NCBI RefSeq assembly: GCF_000153105.1
Contig: NZ_CH672376.1
Coordinates: 2,765,200 to 2,829,199 of the forward strand
Source: Blastopirellula marina DSM 3645
GTDB taxonomy: Bacteria > Planctomycetota > Planctomycetia > Pirellulales > Pirellulaceae
DNA length: 64,000 bases
Reading direction: 5' to 3'
A program made the position numbers and the translations under genes. Positions 54,008 to 61,890 of this stretch are shown piece by piece. The notes beneath the pieces were generated by a model. It saw nothing but the letters and a program-made list of their open reading frames with translations. It did not search any database and had not been told where the DNA came from. The stretch's first letter is position 1; every line of letters starts with the position of its first letter.

Positions 54008-55942
54008 ATGAAGATTACGCCCCCCCGCGTTTTGTCCGCCTGTTTGGTGCTACTCGCTACGCTGCATCTGAAAGCGGAAGAGCCGCTGCAGCCGGTGCTG
54101 TACGGCGACTCTGAGTTGAGCGTTGACTTGGGAGTCGGATTATGGGCTTGGCCGTTGCCGATGGATTGGGATGGAGATGGCGACTTGGATCTTGTCGTTT
54201 CGTGTCCTGACGTTCCGTTCAACGGATCGTATCTGTTTGAGAACCCCGGCGGCGATCCGAAGCTGCCGGTTTTTAAACCGCCCGTAAAAATCGGTCATGG
54301 AATGCACTCCCTGCAAGTCTCCTACGTAGACGGCGTACCGCGAGTCTTATCACCGGCGACCGAGTGGCGAGACATCCGGGAAAAGCGACTCACGCAGAAA
54401 GCCAGCATCTATCCAAAATCAAACATCTACAAAAACAAAGTGCGGGCCAATCAATGGCGCTACGCCGACTATGACGCGGACGGCGTGCAGGATTTGATCG
54501 TCGGCGTCGGAGATTGGAGCGACTACGGTTGGGATGATGCATTCAATGCCCAGGGAGAATGGACGCGTGGACCGCTGCATGGCTACGTTTACTGGATCCG
54601 CAACCAAGGGACGACGGATAAGCCCAAGTACCAAGAGCCGGTGCAGTTAGAAGCGGCTGGGGCGCCGGTCGACGTCTTTGGCATGCCGACGCCCAATCTG
54701 GCCGACTTTGACGGGGACGGCGATCTTGATCTGTTGTGCGGCGAGTTCCTGGACGGCTTCACTTACTTTGAAAACGCCGGGACGCGCAGCGAGCCGCATT
54801 TCGCCGCAGGTCGCAAGCTTACCGTCAACGGTCAGCCGTTAAAAATGGATCTGCAAATGATCACGCCGACGGCGATTGATTGGGATGCGGACGGCGATGT
54901 CGATCTCATTGTCGGTGATGAAGATGGTCGCGTCGCGCTGGTCGAACATACCGGCAAGATCGTCGACGGCGCGCCGCAGTTTCGGCAGCCGCAATACTTC
55001 CAACAGCAAGCCGATCGCTTGAAGTTTGGCGCGCTGGTCACGCCGTTCAGCGTCGACTGGGATAACGATGGCGATGAAGATCTGATCGCCGGCAACTCGG
55101 CAGGCTACATCGCGTTTATCGAAAACATCGACGGCGGCAATCCTCCGAAGTGGGCGGCTCCTCGCAAGCTAGAAGTCGATGGCCAGCCGATTCGCGTTCA
55201 AGCCGGCGAGAATGGTTCGATCCAAGGCCCTGCCGAAGCGAAGTGGGGATATACCACGCTCAACGTCGCCGACTGGGATCATGACGGCCGGTTGGATCTG
55301 ATCGTCAACTCGATCTGGGGCAAGATCGAGTGGTATCGCAATCTCGGCGGCACGCCGGCGAAGCTTGCCGCCGCGCAACCGATCGAAGTGCAGTGGCCCG
55401 GCGCGCCTCCCAAGCCGGCCTGGAACTGGTGGAATCCCAAGGGTAAAGAACTCGTCACCCAGTGGCGAACCACGCCGGTCGTGATCGATCTGAATCAAGA
55501 TGGTTTGAACGATCTGGTCTGCTTGGATCACGAAGGCTACTTGGCGCTGTTCGAGCGACGGAAACAGGGCGAAACGCTCACCCTGTCGCCTGGCAAACGG
55601 ATCTTTACCCAACCCAATGGAGAGCCGTTACGCCTCAACGAAAAGAACGCAGGCGGAAGCGGACGCCGCAAGCTTTGCTTTGCGGATTGGGATGGCGATG
55701 GACGCTTGGACCTGTTGATCAACAGCCGCAACGTCGACTTTTTCCGCAATGTCTCGACCGAGAAGCTCCCCTGGGCGTTTGAGAATCGCGGTCAGGTTCA
55801 CGAGCATCGCTTGGCCGGACACACGACGAGCCCGACCATCGTCAACTGGGATCAAGACGCGCGTCCCGATCTGTTGATCGGCGCTGAAGATGGTCATTTT
55901 TACTATCTAAAGAACAACGAGGCTCCGGCCTCGACGAAATAA
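54008..55942 (+). CDS. Secreted FG-GAP/VCBS repeat protein
   Basis: 644 residues with a signal peptide of about 22 residues. Nine calcium-loop repeats of the DxDxDGxxDL kind are visible (DWDGDGDLDLVV, DYDADGVQDLIVG, DFDGDGDLDLLCG, DWDADGDVDLIVG, DWDNDGDEDLIAG, DWDHDGRLDLIVN, DLNQDGLNDLVCL, DWDGDGRLDLLIN and NWDQDARPDLLIG), so it forms an integrin-alpha-like beta-propeller, probably seven- or eight-bladed. Such proteins bind Ca2+ and often polysaccharide or protein partners at the cell surface; some planctomycete members accompany carbohydrate-active enzymes. No catalytic motif seen. It probably belongs to the GntR-controlled locus. Confidence 0.9.
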   Translation: MKITPPRVLSACLVLLATLHLKAEEPLQPVLYGDSELSVDLGVGLWAWPLPMDWDGDGDLDLVVSCPDVPFNGSYLFENPGGDPKLPVFKPPVKIGHGMHSLQVSYVDGVPRVLSPATEWRDIREKRLTQKASIYPKSNIYKNKVRANQWRYADYDADGVQDLIVGVGDWSDYGWDDAFNAQGEWTRGPLHGYVYWIRNQGTTDKPKYQEPVQLEAAGAPVDVFGMPTPNLADFDGDGDLDLLCGEFLDGFTYFENAGTRSEPHFAAGRKLTVNGQPLKMDLQMITPTAIDWDADGDVDLIVGDEDGRVALVEHTGKIVDGAPQFRQPQYFQQQADRLKFGALVTPFSVDWDNDGDEDLIAGNSAGYIAFIENIDGGNPPKWAAPRKLEVDGQPIRVQAGENGSIQGPAEAKWGYTTLNVADWDHDGRLDLIVNSIWGKIEWYRNLGGTPAKLAAAQPIEVQWPGAPPKPAWNWWNPKGKELVTQWRTTPVVIDLNQDGLNDLVCLDHEGYLALFERRKQGETLTLSPGKRIFTQPNGEPLRLNEKNAGGSGRRKLCFADWDGDGRLDLLINSRNVDFFRNVSTEKLPWAFENRGQVHEHRLAGHTTSPTIVNWDQDARPDLLIGAEDGHFYYLKNNEAPASTK

Positions 55943-56195
55943 CTCGTAGTCCTCCTCGTGTTTGCGCCGTCCGTTGGATGGCGCGAGCATCCGATGATCC
56001 TGAATTCCTGTCACTGCGGCGTGAGTTGGCGTCACTGTCGAATATCGCGAAGTCGTCAACGACACGCGAATCAACAATACGTTCCGCCGTTTGACTAGCG
56101 CCGCCAGAAAGTCCGTCAGGCTTCCCCGCAGCGCAACTTTTCTCGAGGTCGATCTTCTCCTGTTCTCATCTATTCCCCGTTAGGAGAGTATTTTC

Positions 56196-57233
56196 ATGAA
56201 AACCAAAAGTTTGAATCGCGGATTTACGTTGGTAGAGTTGCTGGTCGTAATTGCGATCATCGGCGTGTTAGTCGCGCTGCTGCTGCCGGCGGTGCAAGTG
56301 GCGCGCGAAGCGGCGCGACGCATGCAATGCTCGAACAATTTAAAGCAGCTCGGCCTGGCGCTGCACAACTATCACGATACGTTTGGCGCATTTCCGACGC
56401 TGAAAGGAGGTCCCGAATATGGAACGTCGACCGGGACCGGTTTGATTCTGCGGCTGGGGCCGTTCCCGCGGATGTCGGCGTTTTTAGAACAACAAGCGAT
56501 CTTCGATATTACAATGGGGCCGGTGACGACCGCCTCTTACAGCCACCCTGTGGGAGACTACGAGCTTTCGATGTTGATCTGTCCCAGTGACATCAATGAC
56601 GGCGCGTTGGCCGGCACTAGCGGCAAGCTGAACTACGGTTTGTGCGTCGGCGATAATCGGATCAATCAAGACCATACTGGAACCTATCGCGTTTCACGCG
56701 GCGTTTTCACCAATCTGTCGTGGACCCGCATCGCCGACATCGCCGACGGCACAAGCAATACCATCGCCAGCGCCGAATATGTTCGGCCCGCGAATCACGG
56801 CGACTTTGGCGATATCACCAATCTGAACGGATCGTTCACCTTGTCAGAGTGCACCGCGTCGTACGACAACACGACGAAGCAATACGCAGGCTCCAGCTTT
56901 TTGGCAGCCCGCGGCTGGCGTTGGCATGATGCGTTCGTCGCGTTTACGGCGGTTCAGACCATCCTGCCCCCCAACTCGCCAAGCTGTTCAACAACCAGCG
57001 GCTGGTCGGCCAGCACCGGATCGCAATTCGGCGTCTACTCGGCCAGTAGTCGGCATCCCGGCGGCTGTAACGTGTTGATGTCGGACGGCTCGTCCCGTTT
57101 TGTCGCCGAAACCATCGACTCTGGCTCGATCGCCGCCACAATCCCGACGACCAGCCAAAGCGGTTCGACTCCGTTTGGCGTTTGGGGCGCGCTCGGCACC
57201 AAGGCGGGCGGCGAGGCCGTCTCGCTTCCCTAA
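56196..57233 (+). CDS. DUF1559 pseudopilin-like protein
   Basis: 345 residues; GGAGAG lies eight bases before the ATG. The N-terminus is a type IV prepilin signal ([20 protein letters not shown]) with the cleavage Gly before Phe and Glu at +5. The DUF1559 body follows with [18 protein letters not shown] near 50-66 and the C-terminal H-X9-DG tail, [13 protein letters not shown]. Planctomycetes carry many of these; they are probably processed by a prepilin peptidase and moved by a PilB/PilC-like system such as the one at 16864-19815. Function unknown. It is the first gene ahead of the lipoprotein and sulfatase. Confidence 0.93.
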   Translation: MKTKSLNRGFTLVELLVVIAIIGVLVALLLPAVQVAREAARRMQCSNNLKQLGLALHNYHDTFGAFPTLKGGPEYGTSTGTGLILRLGPFPRMSAFLEQQAIFDITMGPVTTASYSHPVGDYELSMLICPSDINDGALAGTSGKLNYGLCVGDNRINQDHTGTYRVSRGVFTNLSWTRIADIADGTSNTIASAEYVRPANHGDFGDITNLNGSFTLSECTASYDNTTKQYAGSSFLAARGWRWHDAFVAFTAVQTILPPNSPSCSTTSGWSASTGSQFGVYSASSRHPGGCNVLMSDGSSRFVAETIDSGSIAATIPTTSQSGSTPFGVWGALGTKAGGEAVSLP

Positions 57234-57364
57234 TTCTTCGTGACGTGTTCCTTATTTGCACGGGAAACCTCGACGCGTTGATCCATTTAAGTTCACGTTA
57301 TTCAGCCTCCCTGATATGAATCATCGGAATTGTCGTGATGCCCCAGTCAATGCAGGAGTTACGT

Positions 57365-57853
57365 ATGGTCGCGCGAAGTAGTCGGATATCCGCCGTTGCA
57401 ATGACGCTTTTGCTCGCTAGTCTCACGCTCGGGTGCAACCGCGGTCCCGCACTGCCCGAAAACTTGCCGCCGCTTACGGCGTGCACTCTGCAGATTCAAT
57501 ACAAGCAGGCGCCGGTCAGTGAAGCGACGGTCACGCTAATCCCGTCTCAGGGCAATTGGGTTGGCGTGGGGCGAACCGACGCTTCCGGAAAAGCGGTCGT
57601 GCAAACGCAAGGACGCTACAACGGCGTCCCGGCAGGCGATTACACCGTTACTGTCACCAAGTACGAGCCGGAGGCCGATTTGCCCCCTGATCCTACTTCA
57701 CCCGAGGAAGACGCCGCGTTGGCGCAGTCCGCTTCACGCCCAAATAAACGCAAAGCGTTGGTGCCAGAGAAATATACGAAGTCGGAAACAACCGACCTGC
57801 GACTAACTATCACCGATCTTCCGGTCGAAAGAACGCTCCAACTTTCGGAATGA
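57365..57853 (+). CDS. Small lipoprotein with carboxypeptidase-regulatory-like fold
   Basis: 162 residues from the ATG at 57365, supported by AGGAG seven bases upstream. The signal ends in a lipobox (LASLTLGC), so the protein is lipid-anchored. The mature part looks like one Ig-like/CarboxypepD_reg domain: PVSEATVTLIPSQG, then GRTDASGKAVVQTQGRYNGVPAGDYTVTV. Proteins of this type commonly follow DUF1559 genes in planctomycetes. The stop overlaps the start of the following sulfatase as ATGA. Function unknown, probably structural in the envelope. Confidence 0.82.
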   Translation: MVARSSRISAVAMTLLLASLTLGCNRGPALPENLPPLTACTLQIQYKQAPVSEATVTLIPSQGNWVGVGRTDASGKAVVQTQGRYNGVPAGDYTVTVTKYEPEADLPPDPTSPEEDAALAQSASRPNKRKALVPEKYTKSETTDLRLTITDLPVERTLQLSE

Positions 57854-59223
57854 GTCCTTCCATGAATTATCGCCAATGCATTGCGGCAATCCTGGTCTTG
57901 CTGGCTAGCGGCGCACTACATAGTGATGCGGCGCCGACCAAGCCAAACATCGTCTTCATCCTGATCGACGATATGGGCTGCAAAGACGCCGGTTGCTACG
58001 GCGCGACCAACTTTTCAACGCCGCATATCGATCGCCTGGCGAATCAAGGGATGCGGTTTACAGATGCTTACGCCGCGCCAGTCTGCTCGCCTACGCGGGC
58101 CAGTTTGATGACCGGCAAGCATCCGGCGCGACTTCATCTGACCAACTTCATTCCCCAGATCGGGCGTCAATTGCCGGCGGGTAAGTTGATTCCGCCGGGC
58201 TTCAATCATGTGCTGCCGCTCGACGAAAAGACGATTGCCCAGGAACTGCATGCCGACGGGTACCAGTGCGCCATGATCGGAAAATGGCATCTGGGCGAAG
58301 AGCATGGCCCCGAGTATCGACCGCAGAACCGCGGTTTCGATCGTGTGGTGTTGAGCGAGCATCATGGGATCTTCAACTACTTTTATCCGTTTGTGGATCA
58401 GCAGAAGTGGCCCTATGCCGGACCGCTTCCCGGTAACCCCGGCGATTATCTGCCAGATCGGCTGACCGACGAAGCGATCGATTTTGTCCGAGAGAATCGC
58501 GAGCGTCCCTTCTTCCTTTACCTTTCTCACTGGTCGGTGCATGGGCGATACTTTGCGCCAGAGTCGTTGATCGCCAAGTATCGCGAGCGTGGACTTGAAG
58601 AGCGCCCAGCGATTTACGCGGCGATGATGGAAACCGTGGACAACTCGGTCGGTCGACTGATGGCGACGCTCGACGAATTGAACCTAGCTGACAACACGCT
58701 GTTTGTCTTTATGTCTGACAACGGCGGCGAGCGGATCACGTCGATGGCGCCGCTGCGCGGATCCAAGGGATCGTTGTACGAAGGGGGCGTGCGCGTCCCG
58801 CTGATCGTCCGTTATCCCGGCGTGGTGAAACCAAACACCACTTGCAGCGTGCCGGTCATCAGTCACGATCTCTTTCCGACCTTTCTTGATTTTGCCGAGC
58901 GGTCGTATCGGGACAACAAGCTCGACGGCCACAGCATCGCCGGCTTACTGACAGGAGAACAGAGCGAGCTCGACCGCGACGCGCTCTATTGGCACTTCCC
59001 GCATTATTGGGGATCGACCCGGCCCTGCAGCGCCATGCGTCAAGGACGTTGGAAACTGGTCGAACACTTGGAAACCGGCCGCGCCCAACTTTACGACTTG
59101 AGTTCCGACCCCGGCGAGCAACGTGATCTGGCCAATGAAATGCCGCAACAAGCGACGGAACTGCGCAAGATGTTGGCCCAATGGCGAACCAAAGTCGGCG
59201 CCCAAATGCCGACGCATCCCTGA
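57850..59223 (+). CDS. Secreted sulfatase (formylglycine type)
   Basis: 457 residues. The start ATG overlaps the lipoprotein stop (ATGA); an ATG at 57862 would give an equally good signal peptide. The metal site begins NIVFILIDDMGCKDAGCYG and the active site is VCSPTRASLMTGKHPARL with Cys79. KWHLGEEHG and FMSDNGGERITSM complete the set. It resembles the arylsulfatase A/N-acetylgalactosamine-sulfatase group of marine planctomycetes. It is the last gene of a DUF1559-lipoprotein-sulfatase unit. Confidence 0.94.
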   Translation: MSPSMNYRQCIAAILVLLASGALHSDAAPTKPNIVFILIDDMGCKDAGCYGATNFSTPHIDRLANQGMRFTDAYAAPVCSPTRASLMTGKHPARLHLTNFIPQIGRQLPAGKLIPPGFNHVLPLDEKTIAQELHADGYQCAMIGKWHLGEEHGPEYRPQNRGFDRVVLSEHHGIFNYFYPFVDQQKWPYAGPLPGNPGDYLPDRLTDEAIDFVRENRERPFFLYLSHWSVHGRYFAPESLIAKYRERGLEERPAIYAAMMETVDNSVGRLMATLDELNLADNTLFVFMSDNGGERITSMAPLRGSKGSLYEGGVRVPLIVRYPGVVKPNTTCSVPVISHDLFPTFLDFAERSYRDNKLDGHSIAGLLTGEQSELDRDALYWHFPHYWGSTRPCSAMRQGRWKLVEHLETGRAQLYDLSSDPGEQRDLANEMPQQATELRKMLAQWRTKVGAQMPTHP

Positions 59224-59275
59224 AAATTGGCGAACCGACGCTTGCGATCTCGTCATCTCTTCACGATTGGCCTGG

Positions 59276-59306
59276 TTGGCCCCGATAGCTCCGCTATCGG
59301 GGCCAA
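59276..59306. repeat. Strong intergenic hairpin, 14-bp stem
   Basis: TTGGCCCCGATAGC at 59276-59289 pairs perfectly with 59293-59306 across a 3-base loop. It lies 53 bases after the sulfatase stop. Without a T tract it is not a classic terminator; it may stabilise the mRNA end, act as a terminator of another kind or be a repetitive extragenic palindrome. Confidence 0.75.
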
Positions 59307-59484
59307 CGGGACGCGGTTTGGCTAAATGGCGCAACCTCTGTCGCGAGGGTTGTGACTCTCTAACAGATAAGCTGGCTCACTGCTCTACCAATTTCGCGCG
59401 ACAAAAGAGCCAGCTTGCGCACATAAACGCCCGAATTGAGCGAAGTGCTGCAAAAAAAGATTCCACGTGCAATCGAAAGTGACT

Positions 59485-59518
59485 AGGTTGCATGAATGCA
59501 GCGGCAGGTTGCATGAAT
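59485..59518 (+). promoter_or_regulatory. Direct repeats 21 bp apart upstream of the DUF1549 gene
   Basis: AGGTTGCATGAAT occurs exactly at 59485-59497 and 59506-59518. The start-to-start distance of 21 bp equals two helical turns, so a dimeric regulator would contact one DNA face. It lies about 115 bases before the next start codon. Confidence 0.5.
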
Positions 59519-59632
59519 ATTTTCTAGACGACAATTTTGCGAACTGGTAAACTTCAAGCCCCACCTTGCCATACCGCTACTCGTTGCGAACTCCTTCGTA
59601 ATGAGTCCCTCCTGCAACCTATAGTGCGAACC

Positions 59633-61882
59633 ATGATGGTCCTCCCTACTCGCCATTCGATCTGGGGCAAGTGGCGCTGCGGCGTTTTAGGCGCGGCGTT
59701 CGCATTGCTAATCAGCCCGATGGTCTCGGCGGCGGAAACGACGCCTGAGAAGGTGAGCTTTGTAAACGACGTCGTCCCCGTGTTGACCAAAGCGGGCTGC
59801 AACATGGGAACTTGTCACGCCAAAGCAGGCGGCGGTCAAAACGGGTTCCAACTCTCTCTGCTTGGGTTTGAAGCGGCGGAAGATTATGAAAGTATTGTGC
59901 GTGAAAGTCGCGGGCGACGTCTGTTTCCTCCTGTTCCTAAGGAAAGCCTGCTGTTGTTAAAAGCAGCGGCCGAAACGCCGCATGGCGGCGGAGTTCGCTT
60001 GCCGAAGGACTCGGAAGGTTACGAGCTGATTCGTCGCTGGATTAGCCAAGGAGCCGCTTACCGACCAGAAGCCGATCCTGACCTGCAATCGATTGAGGTT
60101 CAGTCGGATCGCAGCTTGATCAACATGGGGCAGCAACAACAGCTAAAAGCAATCGCGACGTTTTCTGACGGCAGCCAGCGAGACGTCACCAGTTTCGCGC
60201 TCTTCGAATCCAATTCAGAAGCGATGGCCGAGGTTTCCGCGGATGGGCTCGTCAAGATTCATGACATCCCCGGGCGCGTCGCGATCATGCTGCGTTACCA
60301 GGACAAGTCGGCTGTCTTTACGGCGGCGGTTCCGTTAGGAGCGTCGGTCGGCGATTTGCCGGCGCCCAAAAACTTTGTCGACGAGTTGGTTTTCGCCAAC
60401 CTTACCGAGATCGGCATCCCCCCTTCCCCGGTCTGTGACGACGCGACGTTTATGCGTCGTATTTCGCTCGATCTCGCCGGACGTTTGCCGACGGCGGAAG
60501 AAGCGAAAGCGTTTCTGGCCAGCACCGAGCCGAACAAACGAGATCAACTGATTGACCGGCTACTGCGCAGCCCCGGCTATGCCGACTTTTTCGCCAACAA
60601 GTGGACGTCGTTGTTAAAAAACCGACGTGACGACGCGAGCGACATTACCTCGAACTTCGCCTTCCATGCGTGGATTCGCGATAGTCTGCTAGAGAATCTC
60701 CCTTACGATCAGATGGTTCGGCAGTTGTTGGCGGCGACCGGCACGGTGGTCGCGAATCCTCCGGTTGCTTGGTACAAGCGCGTGAAGGAACCCAAGGAAC
60801 AGTTGGAAGATGTCGCCCAGTTATTCTTGGGCGTTCGTCTGCAATGCGCCCAGTGTCATCACCATCCGTTCGAACGCTGGAGCCAAGATGACTACTACAG
60901 TCTGTCGGCATTCTTCAGTCAGATTGGGCGAAAGCCGTCTGACACGCGCGGCGAGGATTTGATTTTTCATAAGCGCGGAATCGCCGCGGCGACCAACGTC
61001 AAAACCGGCGTCGCCCTCAAACCGGCTGCCCTGGGAGATGACGTCGGCGCGATCCCCGCCGACCGCGATCCCCGTCTGCGTTTGGCGGATTGGCTTGCGA
61101 AGCCTGACAATCCGTTCTTCGCCAAGGCGCTGGTGAATCGGTACTGGAAACATTTCTTCAAGCGGGGATTGATCGAACCGGAAGATGATATTCGAGACAC
61201 CAATCCTCCCTCGAACCCAGAACTGTTGGCCGCGTTGGAAGCGCACTTTATCGAGAGCGGTTATGACCTCAAAGCGTTGGTGCGCGTGATCACGCAATCG
61301 AAGGCGTACCAATTGAGCGCCCTGCCGAACGAGTACAACCTGGTCGACGAGCAAAACTACTCGCGCTACTATCCACGCCGGATGCAGGCCGAAGTGATGC
61401 TGGACGCCGTGAATGACTTGACAGCGTCGCCGACCAACTTCGCGAACCTGCCGCCGGGAACGCGAGCTGTAGGCTTGCCTGACAACAGCTACAACAATTC
61501 GTCGCTATTCCTGCGCGTGTTCGGCCGTCCCGACAATTCGAGCGTCTGCGAATGCGAACGAGTCCAGTCTTCCAGCTTGGCCCAAAGTCTGCACTTGATC
61601 AATTCGGCCGAAATCAAAACAAAGCTCAGCGCGGCCCAGGGACGCGCCGCGACCTTGGTCAGTGCCGACGTTCCGCCGGAAGAAAAGATCCGCGAGATCT
61701 ATTTGGTCGCGTTCTCGCGCGAACCGGATCCGAACGAAATGGAAATCGCACTCGACTATCTCCAGCAAATTCCGACTGACGCCGCCGGAAACCCGCTCGG
61801 CGCCGATCAAGCCGCCCGTCAGAACTTTCAGGACCTAATTTGGGCGATCATGAATTCCAAAGAGTTCCTGTTTAACCACTAG
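59633..61882 (+). CDS. DUF1549/DUF1553 cytochrome-like secreted protein
   Basis: 749 residues from the ATG at 59633, which gives a signal peptide ending near VSAAE; an open frame extends upstream without support. An N-terminal cytochrome-like part has GCNMGTCHAKAGG (Cys56, Cys61, His62). A bacterial Ig-like (BIG2) domain at about 140-235 comes next (QQQQLKAIATFSDGSQRDV). DUF1549 follows with FMRRISLDLAGRLPTAEEA and a CxxCH heme-like motif in CAQCHHHPFERW near residue 404. DUF1553 closes the protein (LADWLAKPDNPFFAKALVNR, NSKEFLF). These proteins belong to planctomycete-specific periplasmic complexes of unknown role, often with DUF1501 partners. It is followed by its secreted neighbour after 8 bases. 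Confidence 0.93.
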   Translation: MMVLPTRHSIWGKWRCGVLGAAFALLISPMVSAAETTPEKVSFVNDVVPVLTKAGCNMGTCHAKAGGGQNGFQLSLLGFEAAEDYESIVRESRGRRLFPPVPKESLLLLKAAAETPHGGGVRLPKDSEGYELIRRWISQGAAYRPEADPDLQSIEVQSDRSLINMGQQQQLKAIATFSDGSQRDVTSFALFESNSEAMAEVSADGLVKIHDIPGRVAIMLRYQDKSAVFTAAVPLGASVGDLPAPKNFVDELVFANLTEIGIPPSPVCDDATFMRRISLDLAGRLPTAEEAKAFLASTEPNKRDQLIDRLLRSPGYADFFANKWTSLLKNRRDDASDITSNFAFHAWIRDSLLENLPYDQMVRQLLAATGTVVANPPVAWYKRVKEPKEQLEDVAQLFLGVRLQCAQCHHHPFERWSQDDYYSLSAFFSQIGRKPSDTRGEDLIFHKRGIAAATNVKTGVALKPAALGDDVGAIPADRDPRLRLADWLAKPDNPFFAKALVNRYWKHFFKRGLIEPEDDIRDTNPPSNPELLAALEAHFIESGYDLKALVRVITQSKAYQLSALPNEYNLVDEQNYSRYYPRRMQAEVMLDAVNDLTASPTNFANLPPGTRAVGLPDNSYNNSSLFLRVFGRPDNSSVCECERVQSSSLAQSLHLINSAEIKTKLSAAQGRAATLVSADVPPEEKIREIYLVAFSREPDPNEMEIALDYLQQIPTDAAGNPLGADQAARQNFQDLIWAIMNSKEFLFNH

Positions 61883-61890
61883 AGGATGCG

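Larger units (their letters stand above)
59224..59632. other. Intergenic region with hairpins and direct repeats
   Basis: No supported gene. Besides the long hairpin at 59276-59306 and the direct repeats at 59485-59518, there is a perfect 10-bp inverted repeat AAGCTGGCTC/GAGCCAGCTT at 59369-59378 and 59407-59416 with a 28-base loop. The region must hold both the end of the sulfatase transcript and the promoter of the DUF1549 gene. Confidence 0.5.
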
